DNA of 32,159 nucleotides from Alistipes sp. GTDB lineage: Bacteria; Bacteroidota; Bacteroidia; Bacteroidales; Rikenellaceae. The DNA lies in assembly GCA_029068505.1 (NCBI GenBank), contig JAIECN010000080.1:1-32159 (forward strand), in the 5' to 3' direction. The notes beneath the pieces are model-generated. The model was given only the letters and a program-made list of their open reading frames with translations, had not been told where the DNA came from and searched no databases. A program made the translations under genes and the position numbers. The number at the start of each line of letters is the position of its first letter. Position 1 is the stretch's first letter. Shown here one piece after another: positions 1-8,290 of the stretch.

Positions 1-1227
1 GAGGTGGGTTCCGACTTCGCCAAGATCGAGCAGGTAGCCACCATCTCGGCCAATAACGACGAGAACATCGGCAAGCTCATCGCCGAGGCGATGTCGAAGG
101 TCAACAAGGAGGGTGTCATCACTGTCGAGGAGGCCAAGGGCACGGAGACGCACGTCGAGGTGGTCGAGGGCATGCAGTTCGATCGCGGTTACATCTCGGC
201 CTACTTCATTACCGATCCCGAGAAGATGGAGGCCCAGCTGGAGAAGCCCTACATCTTGATCACGGACAAGAAGATTTCGACCATGAAGGAGCTGATGGGC
301 GTTCTGGAGCCTGTGGCCCAGAGCGGTCGTTCGCTGCTGATCATCGCCGAGGATGTCGACGGCGAGGCGCTGTCGGCCCTGGTGGTCAACAAGCTGCGCG
401 GCACGCTGAAGATCGCCGCCTGCAAGGCTCCGGGCTTCGGCGACCGCCGCAAGGAGATGCTGGAGGACATCGCCGTGCTGACCGGCGCTACGGTCATCTC
501 GACCGACAAGGGCATGAAGATCGAGGATGCTTCGCTCGAAATGCTTGGTACGGCCGACAAGGTAACGCTCAACAAGGAGAACACCACCATAGTCGACGGT
601 GCCGGCAAGAAAGAGGAGATCGCAGCCCGCGTGGCGCAGATCCGCGCCTCGATCGAGAAGGCCACGTCGGACTATGACAAGGAGAAGTTGCAGGAGCGTC
701 TGGCCAAGCTGGCCGGCGGTGTGGCCGTGCTCTATGTCGGTGCCGCTACGGAGGTCGAAATGAAAGAGAAGAAAGATCGCGTCGACGATGCGCTGGCCGC
801 TACACGTGCCGCTGTCGAGGAAGGTATCGTTCCGGGCGGCGGCGTGGCCTACATCCGCGCTACGGCTGCGCTGGAGGGCATGAAGGGTGCCAACGACGAC
901 CAGACGACGGGTATCCAGATCGTCAAACGCGCCATCGAAGAGCCGCTGCGCCAGATCGTTGCCAATGCTGGCGGCGAGGGTTCGGTCGTGGTCAACAAGG
1001 TGCGCGAGGGTAAGGATGCCTTCGGCTACAACGCCCGCGACGACAAGTACGAGGACATGCTCAAGGCCGGTATCATCGACCCGACGAAGGTGTCGCGCGT
1101 GGCTTTGGAGAACGCGGCGTCGATCGCGTCGATGTTCCTGACGACCGAATGCGTGCTGGCCGAGAAGAAGTCGGAGCAGCCCGCCATGCCCCCGATGCCC
1201 GCAGGCGGTATGGGCGGCATGATGTAA
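1..1227 (+). CDS. groEL: Chaperonin GroEL, 3' part (5' end outside window)
   Basis: This is the C-terminal ~409 residues of the 60-kDa chaperonin. It forms the double-ring cage that folds cytosolic proteins with GroES using ATP. The reading frame is already open at base 1, so the ATG/GTG starts in the ORF track are not the real start. Roughly 140 N-terminal residues, and presumably groES, lie upstream of the window. Visible family marks are VGKL-like [19 protein letters not shown], the apical-domain stretch [12 protein letters not shown], the equatorial [14 protein letters not shown] near the C-terminus, and the terminal Gly-Met tail GGMGGMM. No frameshift or missing segment is apparent in the visible part. 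A rho-independent terminator follows directly, which fits groEL being the last gene of its operon. Identity is certain; only the 5' end is missing. Confidence 0.98.
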   Translation, partial: EVGSDFAKIEQVATISANNDENIGKLIAEAMSKVNKEGVITVEEAKGTETHVEVVEGMQFDRGYISAYFITDPEKMEAQLEKPYILITDKKISTMKELMGVLEPVAQSGRSLLIIAEDVDGEALSALVVNKLRGTLKIAACKAPGFGDRRKEMLEDIAVLTGATVISTDKGMKIEDASLEMLGTADKVTLNKENTTIVDGAGKKEEIAARVAQIRASIEKATSDYDKEKLQERLAKLAGGVAVLYVGAATEVEMKEKKDRVDDALAATRAAVEEGIVPGGGVAYIRATAALEGMKGANDDQTTGIQIVKRAIEEPLRQIVANAGGEGSVVVNKVREGKDAFGYNARDDKYEDMLKAGIIDPTKVSRVALENAASIASMFLTTECVLAEKKSEQPAMPPMPAGGMGGMM

Positions 1228-1273
1228 TCGGCCCATAAGATCCCCAAGCGGATATTTTCGCAACATCCCCGAA

Positions 1274-1325
1274 CGGGACGGATGAAACGTATTATGATAC
1301 GGCACGTCCGTCCCGCTCTTTTTTT
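1274..1325 (+). terminator. Rho-independent terminator of groEL
   Basis: A 9-bp perfect stem, cgggacgga at 1274-1282 paired with tccgtcccg at 1307-1315, is followed by ctcttttttt. The long loop contains a second small hairpin (cgtat / atacg, 1288-1301). It lies about 45 nt after the groEL stop codon. Confidence 0.85.
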
Positions 1326-1375
1326 GGGATAGGCTGGCTGATTCGGCTCTGCATTCGGCTTGTCGAAGGCGTCAT

Positions 1376-1550
1376 CCTACTCATCCCATCTGCACCCATC
1401 CCCATCCTATCCTTCGCTCACTCTCCTCCTTCCCATTATTTTTCCCATCCTCTCCGTCTTTCTCCATCTTCCCCATCATTTTTCCTCTCCCTCTCCGTCT
1501 TTCCCTACTTTCTCCATCTTTCTTTGTATTCCTTTCTTCGCCTTTTCTCG
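1376..1550. repeat. Polypyrimidine low-complexity tract
   Basis: The + strand here is almost entirely C and T for about 170 nt. It contains two imperfect copies of a unit with ctctccgtctttc at 1450-1462 and again at 1491-1503, and tttctccatctt at 1459-1470 and 1509-1520. The tract sits between the groEL terminator and the EamA promoter. The ORFs called through it (393 aa on +, 392 aa on -) are compositional artefacts there. I see no gene in 1326-1600. Confidence 0.7.
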
Positions 1551-1605
1551 TGCTTTGGCCGTGGTTCGGTGGGTGGGCTGTGCGTTTTTTATGGCCGGTT
1601 TTTGT

Positions 1606-1613
1606 TACCTTTG
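1606..1613 (+). promoter_or_regulatory. Bacteroidota -7 element (TACCTTTG) for the EamA gene
   Basis: TACCTTTG matches the Bacteroidota housekeeping TAnnTTTG element, 19 nt before the ATG at 1633. No clear TTTG -33 element is seen at the expected distance; only a T-rich run is present. Confidence 0.65.
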
Positions 1614-1632
1614 CGGCGGAATTGTGCAAATC

Positions 1633-2541
1633 ATGAAAAAAGGTATTCTCTATGCTGTCCTGGCGTCGGTGCTGTGGGCGATCGTCAATCCGTTCATCAA
1701 GCAGGGATTGAGCTACGGCTTCACGCCGATGAACTTCGCGGGCCTGCGTTTCACGGTCGTCGGAATCATTCTTTTCGCCTATACGTGGCATCGCGGCATG
1801 GGGCGCGAGATCGTGCGGAATCGCCGGCTTTTCGGCAACTTGATCCTCATCAACATGTTCATGGGGTATACGGCTTTCTACTTCGGCGTCGATTTCGTCA
1901 GCGGGGCCATCGGGTCGATCGTCATGGGCCTCACGCCGTTGATCAACGTGCTGTTGGCCCATCTGGTGGCCAGCGACGACCGGCTCAACCGCTACAAGGC
2001 GGTCAGCCTGCTGGTCAGCCTTGCGGGGCTGCTGCTCATCGTCGGCACCGGGAGCGACGGCGCACCGCTCGACTGGCGCAGCATCGGGGGCATCGTGCTG
2101 CTGCTGGTCTCCATCGTGTTCCAGGGCTATTCGGCGATTTCGGTCTCGGAGGAAAAAGGGCGGGTCGATCCTATCTTTCTGAATGCCGTGCAGATGTTTT
2201 TCGGTGGATTGCTGATCTATGGAGCGGGCGTCGCGGCCGAGGGATTCCGGCCTTTCTGGTCGCTGCCGGCGGGGTTTTACGCCAGTCTCGGGGTGTTGGT
2301 CTTCATTTCGGTTTTTGCTTTCAGCTTCTGGTTCATGGCGCTGCGCAGCCCGGGTGCGAAAGTCAGCGACATCAACATGTGCCGGTTGATCAATCCTGTT
2401 TTGGGCGCCGTGTTGAGCTGGACCATGCTGCCCGGCGAATATCCCCATTTCAGTACGGTGGCCGGCATGATCGTGATTGTCGGCTCGCTGGTCATCTATT
2501 TCAAGGGCGAGGCGATCGTGCAACGGTGGCGGCAGCGATAA
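1633..2541 (+). CDS. EamA/DMT-family transporter, 302 aa
   Basis: This is an integral inner-membrane protein of the drug/metabolite transporter superfamily. Two EamA repeats of about five hydrophobic helices each run through the sequence, beginning YAVLASVLWAIVNPFIKQG. The second repeat opens near GIVLLLVSIVFQGYSAIS. The family exports or exchanges small metabolites, but the substrate cannot be read from sequence. The ORF-track start at 1360 runs through the pyrimidine tract and is rejected. The ATG at 1633 (MKKGILYAV) directly follows a TACCTTTG promoter and begins at the first helix. The end is marked by a strong bidirectional hairpin. It looks monocistronic. Confidence 0.88.
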   Translation: MKKGILYAVLASVLWAIVNPFIKQGLSYGFTPMNFAGLRFTVVGIILFAYTWHRGMGREIVRNRRLFGNLILINMFMGYTAFYFGVDFVSGAIGSIVMGLTPLINVLLAHLVASDDRLNRYKAVSLLVSLAGLLLIVGTGSDGAPLDWRSIGGIVLLLVSIVFQGYSAISVSEEKGRVDPIFLNAVQMFFGGLLIYGAGVAAEGFRPFWSLPAGFYASLGVLVFISVFAFSFWFMALRSPGAKVSDINMCRLINPVLGAVLSWTMLPGEYPHFSTVAGMIVIVGSLVIYFKGEAIVQRWRQR

Positions 2542-2578
2542 AACAAGAGGGCGCCTCAATAGTAGGCGCCCTCTTGTT
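2542..2578. terminator. Bidirectional terminator between convergent genes
   Basis: A perfect 15-bp stem (2542-2556 with 2564-2578) encloses a 7-nt loop. The arms begin aacaagagggcgcct and end ctcttgtt, so both strands have a U-rich 3' side. It separates the EamA gene (+) from the nucleotidyltransferase-like gene (-). Confidence 0.88.
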
Positions 2579-2614
2579 GTTGGATGATCGTTGCGCAGCC
2601 CTTTCGGACGGCTC

Positions 2615-3226
2615 TTATTTTTCCTCGGTTTCGGGATTTTCCGGCATCCATTCGATGATGCCGTCGAGCGGATGCGCCGCCAGCCATTCTTCGAACTGCG
2701 GCCAGGTGCGTACGCCGTCGCGCAGCACGGCCATGTAGTAGGCGATGCCGGGAATCTTACGCTCGTCGGGCGTTTCGTATTTGAGCCGCAGGATGGCGTT
2801 GCGGGTCTCTTCGGCCAGAGCGGCCGTGATGCGGTCGGCCACGCCTTCGAACCAGCCGTCCCACGGCGACCCGGCCTCCATGTGGATCATGTCGATCTGC
2901 CATGTCTGCCCTTCTTCGTCTTCGTACCAGACGTGCCATTCGAGACATCGGTCGGGTGCGTCGAGCAGGTTGGCGAATTCGACCCGGCGGATGCGGGCGT
3001 TCTCCGCGAGCCGGGCTATGGCGGCGAAGCTGTCCGACAGACGCAGTTGGGGTGAGTAGATGTGGTAATCGATGTCGCGGTGTTTGACCAGCAGGCCCAT
3101 GCGGAGCGAGCCGACGAGCCGCGGTTCGGCGCCCACGGAGCGCCAGATTTCCTCCAGCCGGAGTGCGCGGATGATCGCGTGCGCGCGCTGCCGGTTCGCA
3201 GCCGCGAGTTCGAGAATCGGTTTCAT
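2615..3226 (-). CDS. Predicted nucleotidyltransferase-fold protein, 203 aa
   Basis: I do not recognise a named family, but the sequence has the layout of a minimal polymerase-beta-type nucleotidyltransferase. There is a Gly-Ser pair in LVGSLRMG (residues ~38-43), a DID acidic pair at residues 51-53 (HRDIDYHIYS), and a third acidic residue near 112 in WQIDMIHME on a following strand. This GS-x(10)-DxD...D pattern is the metal-binding triad of the fold. No signal peptide or membrane segment is visible, so it is probably cytosolic. The gene starts 19 nt after the recN stop and is probably the last gene of the bamD-recN operon. It ends before the shared terminator. Substrate (nucleotide, sugar or tRNA) is unknown. 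The fold call is moderate; the reality of the gene is high. Confidence 0.72.
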   Translation of the reverse strand: MKPILELAAANRQRAHAIIRALRLEEIWRSVGAEPRLVGSLRMGLLVKHRDIDYHIYSPQLRLSDSFAAIARLAENARIRRVEFANLLDAPDRCLEWHVWYEDEEGQTWQIDMIHMEAGSPWDGWFEGVADRITAALAEETRNAILRLKYETPDERKIPGIAYYMAVLRDGVRTWPQFEEWLAAHPLDGIIEWMPENPETEEK

Positions 3227-3245
3227 GCAGGAACGGTAAGTCTCT

Positions 3246-4883
3246 CTAACCTAATAAAATGCGGGCCTGGGCCAGAGCGGCGTCGGTCACGGTGTTGCCC
3301 GAAAGCATCTTGGCGATTTCGGTAACGCGCTCCTCGTCTGTCAACCGTGCGATCGAGGTGCGGCCCGCCTGCTTCGAGACCACGAAGTGGGCCGAACCCT
3401 TGGAAGCCACCTGCGGCAAGTGCGTGATGTCGATCACCTGCATCGTGGCGGAGAGCTGGGCGATGATTTCGCCCATCGCGTCGGCGATGCGGCCCGAGAC
3501 GCCGGTGTCTATTTCGTCGAAGATGATCGTGGGCAGCTGCATCCGGTCGGCAAGCAGCGCCTTGAGCGCCAGCATCACGCGCGACAGTTCGCCGCCCGAG
3601 GCGATCTTCTCGATCGGCAGGGGTTTGGCGCCGCGGTTGGCCGAGAAAAGAAAATCTACTTCGTCGGCACCCGTGCGGCCGAGGTCGGTCGGGACGATCG
3701 TCGTTTCGAACACGGTTTCGGGCATTCCCAGGCGGGCCAATGTGGCGCAGATGCTCTTGGCGAATGCCGGGGCCGCCTTGGTGCGGGCCTTGCGGAGCCG
3801 CTCGGCCAGCGCCTCGGTTTTCGCGCGGGCCTGCTGTAGGGCTTCTTCGGCCGCTTCGATCTCGTCGCTGCCATGGTCGATGGCTGCTAATTGTGCGGCG
3901 CTCCGGTCGCGCAAGGCGATGAGTTCGGTTTCGCCTGGGACGCGGTGCTTCTGTTGCAGGGCCAGCAGGGTGTCGAGCCGGGCCGAGAGTTTGGCCAGAC
4001 GCGCCGGATCGGCGTCGATGCGTTCGCTCTCGCCGGCAGCCGAACGGGCGATGTCTTTCAGCTCCTCGATCGCCGAACGGATGCGTGCGGCATATTCGGC
4101 CGCAGGGGGATAGTGGGCGCCAGCGTGCGCCAGCTCTGTTTCTGCCGCTTTGAGCTGCGGCAGCACGCCCGTCTCGTCGGTGTCCAGGGCGTTGCGCAGG
4201 CCGGCGAGGGCTTCGCCGATGCGGTCGGCGTTCTCCAGCACGGCCAATTCTTCTTCGATCTCGGCCTGCTCGCCGGCACGCAGGTTGGCGGCTGTGAGTT
4301 CTTCGGTCAGGAAGCGCAGCCACTCCTCGTTGCGGCGCCCTTCTTCGGCGGCTTCGCGCAGGGCGGCGAGGTGCTGTTTCAGCTCGTTGAGCTGCTTATA
4401 TTGGGCTGTATACTGGGTCAGGAGCGCTCCGTTGCCGGCCACGGTGTCGAGGGCCGATATGCGGAACTCTTCCGACGAGAGAATCAGATTCTGATGTTGC
4501 GAATGGATGTCGATCAGCCGGGTGCCCAACTCGCGCAGCAGGGTCAACTGCACGGGTAGATCATTGATGAACGAGCGGCTTTTGCCCGCCGGGGTGAGGA
4601 TGCGCGTGAGGGTGGTCTGCGGCGCGTAGTCGAGGTCGTTTTCCTCGAAAAACGGCTCCAAACCGCGGCCCGTGAGGTCGAACGTCCCCTCCACCACGCA
4701 GTTGCGCGTCGTGTCCTTGACGGCCGAAAGGTCGCTGCGGGCGCCCAATAGCAGCCCCAGCGCCCCCAGCAGGATCGACTTGCCTGCGCCCGTCTCGCCC
4801 GTGATGATGTTCAGATGCGGGTCGGGTTCCAGAACGAGCGAGTCGATCAAGGCGTAGTTTTCGACCGAAAGGCGGCGTAACAT
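3246..4883 (-). CDS. recN: DNA repair protein RecN, 545 aa
   Basis: RecN is an SMC-like ATPase that binds DNA ends and promotes cohesion during recombinational repair of double-strand breaks. The N-terminal Walker A motif is GETGAGKS at residues 29-36. A long coiled-coil-like middle, rich in Glu, Ala, Leu and Arg, spans roughly residues 150-370. The C-terminal half carries the ABC signature ASGGELSRVMLA, then Walker B TIIFDEIDTGVSG, then the D/H-loop stretch QVIDITHLPQVAS. Length is normal for the family. The ATG at 4883 is 7 nt downstream of the coaBC stop, so the two are translated from one message. No SOS box could be recognised nearby; expression probably comes from the bamD promoter. Confidence 0.96.
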   Translation of the reverse strand: MLRRLSVENYALIDSLVLEPDPHLNIITGETGAGKSILLGALGLLLGARSDLSAVKDTTRNCVVEGTFDLTGRGLEPFFEENDLDYAPQTTLTRILTPAGKSRSFINDLPVQLTLLRELGTRLIDIHSQHQNLILSSEEFRISALDTVAGNGALLTQYTAQYKQLNELKQHLAALREAAEEGRRNEEWLRFLTEELTAANLRAGEQAEIEEELAVLENADRIGEALAGLRNALDTDETGVLPQLKAAETELAHAGAHYPPAAEYAARIRSAIEELKDIARSAAGESERIDADPARLAKLSARLDTLLALQQKHRVPGETELIALRDRSAAQLAAIDHGSDEIEAAEEALQQARAKTEALAERLRKARTKAAPAFAKSICATLARLGMPETVFETTIVPTDLGRTGADEVDFLFSANRGAKPLPIEKIASGGELSRVMLALKALLADRMQLPTIIFDEIDTGVSGRIADAMGEIIAQLSATMQVIDITHLPQVASKGSAHFVVSKQAGRTSIARLTDEERVTEIAKMLSGNTVTDAALAQARILLG

Positions 4884-4890
4884 GGCGGGA

Positions 4891-6195
4891 TTATTTTAGC
4901 AGGGATTCGATTTTCTGTGCGATATGCGCGGCGACCTCGGTTTTGGCCATCAGCGGCAGCTCTTGGCGGCCGCTGCGGTCGATGAACGTCACTTTGTTGG
5001 TGTCGACGCCGAAGCCGGCCCCGGCGTCGCGCAGGGAGTTGAGCACGATGAAATCGAAATGCTTCCGGGCGAGCTTCGCCTCGGCGTTGGCTTCCTCGTG
5101 GTCGGTCTCCAGCGCGAAGCCGACCACGAGGCGGCTGCCTTTGCAGACGCCCAGATGGGCGGCGATGTCGCGCGTGCGGCGCAGCGTGAGAGTCAGCCCG
5201 CCGTCGTCTTTCTTGATTTTCACGTCCGAGACCTCGGCGGGCGTATAGTCGGCCACGGCGGCGCACATGACGGCTCCGTCGGCCTGGTCGAAAGCCTCGA
5301 CCGTCGCATCGAACATCTCGTCGGCCGACACGACGTCGCGCCGCTCGACGCCCGCAGGGGTGGGCAGCGCCGTGGGGCCGCTCACGAGCACCACACCGGC
5401 ACCGCGCCGGGCCAATTCGCCGGCGATGGCATATCCCATCTTGCCGGTCGAGCGGTTGGAGATGAAACGCACCGGGTCGATGGCTTCGACCGTAGCGCCG
5501 GCCGTGACGACGAAGCGCTTGCCGGCCAGCGGCCCGGCAGAAGAAGCAGGTGCCGGTGCCGCAGAACCCGGATGCCCGGTCGATCCGCCGGAGGGGTTTC
5601 CTTCGGAGGGAACGTTTCCGGGAGTCTGCGAAAACAGCGTGTGCAGAAAGGCCGCGATCTGTTCCGGCTCGGCCATGCGTCCTTTGCCCACCAGGCCGCT
5701 CGCCAATTCTCCTTCGGCGGGTTCGACGATCTTCACCCCTCGTGCGGCCAGCTCGCGCAGGTTTTCCTGCGTGGCGGGATGGGCGTACATGTCCAAGTCC
5801 ATGGCAGGTGCCACGACAACGGGACAACGGGCCGAAAGATAGGCGGTCAGCAGCAGGTTGTCGGCAACGCCTGTGCGCATCTTGGCCAGCGTATTGGCCG
5901 TAGCCGGGGCGATCAGGTAGCAATCGGCCCATTCGCCGAGCGAGACATGGGAGTTCCAGGCGCCGTTCTCGGGATCGAAGAATTCGACCAGGATCGGGTT
6001 CTTCGAGAGCGTGGCCATCGTCAGCGGAGTGATGAACTGCTTGGCCAGGGGCGTCATCACCACGCGCACCTCGGCGCCTGCCGTCTTCAACAAGCGGCAG
6101 AGCACGGCCGCCTTGTAGGCCGCTATGCTGCCGGTGATGCCCAACAGAATGCGGCGTCCTCGGAGCGCAGGATATGCGGGTCGCTCGGTCTGCAT
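4891..6195 (-). CDS. coaBC: CoaBC: phosphopantothenoylcysteine decarboxylase / PPC synthetase, 434 aa
   Basis: This bifunctional flavoprotein makes 4'-phosphopantetheine for coenzyme A. CoaB joins phosphopantothenate to cysteine using CTP, and CoaC decarboxylates the product with FMN. The CoaC domain covers residues ~14-188: ITGSIAAYK, the active-site His in NSHVSLGEWAD (H83), PAMDLDMY at 130-137, and SGLVGKGRMAEPE at 166-178. The CoaB domain covers ~224-434: TAGATVEAIDPVRFISNRS and AAVADYTPAEVSDVKIKK. Relative to E. coli Dfp, the motif Asn125 (PAMN) is Asp133 here and the clamp Cys158 (ACG) is Ser166 here. Residues ~189-222 form a Pro/Gly/Ala/Ser-rich linker, longer than I would expect. The gene lies between rpoZ (16 nt) and recN (7 nt). 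Confidence 0.94.
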   Translation of the reverse strand: MQTERPAYPALRGRRILLGITGSIAAYKAAVLCRLLKTAGAEVRVVMTPLAKQFITPLTMATLSKNPILVEFFDPENGAWNSHVSLGEWADCYLIAPATANTLAKMRTGVADNLLLTAYLSARCPVVVAPAMDLDMYAHPATQENLRELAARGVKIVEPAEGELASGLVGKGRMAEPEQIAAFLHTLFSQTPGNVPSEGNPSGGSTGHPGSAAPAPASSAGPLAGKRFVVTAGATVEAIDPVRFISNRSTGKMGYAIAGELARRGAGVVLVSGPTALPTPAGVERRDVVSADEMFDATVEAFDQADGAVMCAAVADYTPAEVSDVKIKKDDGGLTLTLRRTRDIAAHLGVCKGSRLVVGFALETDHEEANAEAKLARKHFDFIVLNSLRDAGAGFGVDTNKVTFIDRSGRQELPLMAKTEVAAHIAQKIESLLK

Positions 6196-6211
6196 GCAGG
6201 TAAGTGCGGAA

Positions 6212-6538
6212 CTATGCTTCCGCCTCGGGCTTGTTCTCTTTGTAGAAAAGTTCGTCGTCGAGGAACTCCTCCGTGGCGATGATCACGGGTTTGGGCAGCC
6301 GCTCGTAGTAACGCGAAATCTCGATCTGCTCGCGGTTCTCGAAGGTCTCCTCCATCGTGTCGGTGGGCGAGGAGAAGTCGGCGAGCTTGCGGTTGAGTTC
6401 GGTTTTCAGCTCGGTCGAAATCTGGTTGGCACGGCGGGCGATGATGTTGACGGTTTCGTAGATGTTGCCCGTTTCCTTGTCCAGGTCGACCAACTTGCGG
6501 GTGACGGTGTTGTTGGGGATGTTTTTCTTGATTTCCAT
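6212..6538 (-). CDS. rpoZ: RNA polymerase omega subunit (Bacteroidota type), 108 aa
   Basis: Omega is the small RNA polymerase subunit that helps fold and hold beta-prime. The ORF track hides it at the end of a 457-aa read-through; the real start is the ATG at 6538 (MEIKKNIPNN). The stretch YETVNIIARRANQIS (residues ~27-41) matches the omega/Rpb6 helix that normally reads E.VNIIARRA.QI. The acidic C-terminus with the PVIIATEEFLDDEL motif is typical of the Bacteroidota form. It begins 2 nt after the bamD stop codon, so the two are tightly coupled, and coaBC follows 16 nt downstream. Confidence 0.9.
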   Translation of the reverse strand: MEIKKNIPNNTVTRKLVDLDKETGNIYETVNIIARRANQISTELKTELNRKLADFSSPTDTMEETFENREQIEISRYYERLPKPVIIATEEFLDDELFYKENKPEAEA

Positions 6539-6540
6539 CG

Positions 6541-7359
6541 TTATATGTTGTTTTCTTTGTTGTTGCGATCCAAATAGTCGCGTGCGTGCTGGGCCATGCG
6601 CTCCGCTTCTTTCATGCGGGGCGATTCGGGATAGGCCTCTTTGAACGAGAGGTAGGAATCCAGCATCGCCAGATAGCGGTCGGTCTGCTTCGAAGCGATC
6701 GAGTTGCTGGCGAACCGGTAGCTGGCGTCGACGATCAGGTACATGATCTCCTCGCGCCGCTTGCTCTCGGGATATTCTTTCAGTGCGTTCTTCAGCGCCG
6801 TGATGGCCGCGTTGTAGCGTCCGATCTTGTAGTAGGTGTAGGCGTTGAGGTAGGCTTTCTCTTGCAGCCGTTCGGTCAGCTCCTCGTTGATTTTCAGGAA
6901 ATTGTCCGTATATTGGCTGTCGGGGTAGTGCGAGACGAACTCGTTGATGGCGATCAGCGCCTGGGTAGTTATCGTCTGGTCGCGCGAAGGCCCGGGCGCG
7001 AGGTAGTAGAAACACATGGCGTACATCCCCTCGGCCTCCTCGATGAAGACGCTGCGGCCGAACTTGCGGCGGAACTCGTCCAGGAGCATCGATGCGGCGT
7101 CGTAGTCGCGGCTCTTGAACTTGCAGCGGGCGTTGAAGTAGGAGATCGAATCCTCGCGCTGCGTGCCGATATAGTAGTGCTGCGCCCCCTCGAAGAGCGT
7201 CGAGGCGCGCTGCCACTTCTCCTTTTCGTAGTACTCCAGCGCCTTGGAGTAGATGCGGTCGGGCTGTCCGCTTTTGAGCAGGGCGTTCATGCCGCTGCAA
7301 CCGCTGAAAATGACCGCGATGGCCAGGGCGCAAAGAACTTGTGGGAATGTTTGCTTCAT
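6541..7359 (-). CDS. bamD: Outer membrane assembly lipoprotein BamD, 272 aa
   Basis: BamD is the essential TPR lipoprotein of the BAM complex, which inserts beta-barrel proteins into the outer membrane from the periplasmic side. The N-terminus is a lipoprotein signal ending in the lipobox FSGC, with Cys21 as the predicted lipidated residue. The body is all-helical with TPR-like units, for example SKALEYYEKEKWQRASTLFEGA (shortened to its first helix: YYEKEKWQRA), FVSHYPDSQYTDNF and LKEYPESKRREEIMYL. Length is normal for the family. It is the first gene of a minus-strand operon and has a good Bacteroidota promoter directly upstream. The order bamD-omega-coaBC-recN recurs in this phylum as far as I recall. 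Confidence 0.92.
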   Translation of the reverse strand: MKQTFPQVLCALAIAVIFSGCSGMNALLKSGQPDRIYSKALEYYEKEKWQRASTLFEGAQHYYIGTQREDSISYFNARCKFKSRDYDAASMLLDEFRRKFGRSVFIEEAEGMYAMCFYYLAPGPSRDQTITTQALIAINEFVSHYPDSQYTDNFLKINEELTERLQEKAYLNAYTYYKIGRYNAAITALKNALKEYPESKRREEIMYLIVDASYRFASNSIASKQTDRYLAMLDSYLSFKEAYPESPRMKEAERMAQHARDYLDRNNKENNI

Positions 7360-7388
7360 CGAAGAATCTGTTACGGCGCTTTATCGCG

Positions 7389-7419
7389 CAAAGGTACTCA
7401 ATAAATTGGGGAATTGCAA
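7389..7419 (-). promoter_or_regulatory. Promoter of the bamD-rpoZ-coaBC-recN operon
   Basis: Read on the minus strand, TACCTTTG (7396 to 7389) is preceded by a TTTTTG -33 element (TTG at 7419-7417) with a 20-nt spacer. This is a close match to the Bacteroidota consensus. The bamD ATG lies about 30 nt downstream. Confidence 0.8.
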
Positions 7420-7642
7420 AAATAAATGCGACGGCATGAATTCCGCACCGCTGCGCGCAGAGACGCGGCATGTCCCGATACCAACGCGGGAAATGCCGGT
7501 TTATTGCGTAGCAAAGACGAAGAAATGGGTGGCGGAGGAGAGGCGGGAGCATTGGTCTGGGCTGCCTGGAGCCGGGATAGGGCAATTCGGTGCGGGGCCG
7601 GTGGGTTTGAGAGCGATATGTTGAGACGGGTGTTATGACCTT

Positions 7643-8257
7643 TCAGAAGAAGAAACCGACCGAACCGCCATATACGATGTCGTGCGGCACCCTGACCCGC
7701 CGAACGGAGGCGCCGGAGAAGAAGGTTTGCCACACGCGGCTGCGCGGATAACCCGAGACGCGGAAATCGATGAAGAACCTGCCGATGTTCAATCCCATGC
7801 CGCCCGTGATGCCGACGTTGCGGTCGTTGAATCCGATCCGCAGCACTTCGGCGGCGCTGCTGCGGCCGGTGTGGCTCACCCGGAAGAGCGGGCCGCCGAA
7901 AAACCGCAGCGGCCCGAATTGCAAGCCGGCCTGCACCGGGATTTCGAGCCGTCCGTTGCGCAGGCTGACGACGCGCCGGGCTGTGTTTATGGCCAGCACG
8001 TCGTAGTTGACTATCGCATAATCGAGTTCGCTCTGGAGGTGGACGCGGCGCGAGAGATCGATCCGTAGGACGGCTCCCGCTTCGTAACCCGTGCGGGCGT
8101 TGCCCGGAACGAACCAGGTGTCGCCGATTTGCAGCCGGTCGAAGCGGTAGTCGCTCAAGTTGATGCCGCCCCGGATTCCGATGCGGACACGCCGGGCCGA
8201 GGCTTCCGGGATATTCAGCACCAGCAGGAAAATGAGCAATGCGGATAGTTTTTTCAT
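7643..8257 (-). CDS. Small outer-membrane beta-barrel protein, 204 aa
   Basis: This is a predicted outer-membrane barrel of the OmpA/porin-like beta-barrel class. The start is set at the second Met (8257) because MKKLSALLIFLLVLNIPEASA is a clean Sec signal peptide; the track start at 8272 adds five residues. The mature part has alternating short beta strands (RIGIRGGINLSDYRF, GYEAGAVLRIDLS, LEIPVQAGLQFG, FFGGPLFRVSH) and ends in Phe, as BAM substrates do. The mature chain is Arg-rich and basic. The gene begins 33 nt after the cardiolipin synthase stop and is probably co-transcribed with it. Function beyond being a barrel is unknown. Confidence 0.75.
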   Translation of the reverse strand: MKKLSALLIFLLVLNIPEASARRVRIGIRGGINLSDYRFDRLQIGDTWFVPGNARTGYEAGAVLRIDLSRRVHLQSELDYAIVNYDVLAINTARRVVSLRNGRLEIPVQAGLQFGPLRFFGGPLFRVSHTGRSSAAEVLRIGFNDRNVGITGGMGLNIGRFFIDFRVSGYPRSRVWQTFFSGASVRRVRVPHDIVYGGSVGFFF

Positions 8258-8290
8258 GGTTCGGTTCGTCATGGAATTCGGCGGCGGGGA

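Noticed and set aside
1360-1632. N-terminal extension of the EamA ORF
   Set aside because: It translates the polypyrimidine tract and lies upstream of the TACCTTTG promoter, so it would not be in the mRNA.
6539-7585. N-terminal part of the 457-aa minus ORF ending in omega
   Set aside because: It overlaps bamD in another frame. Omega starts at 6538.
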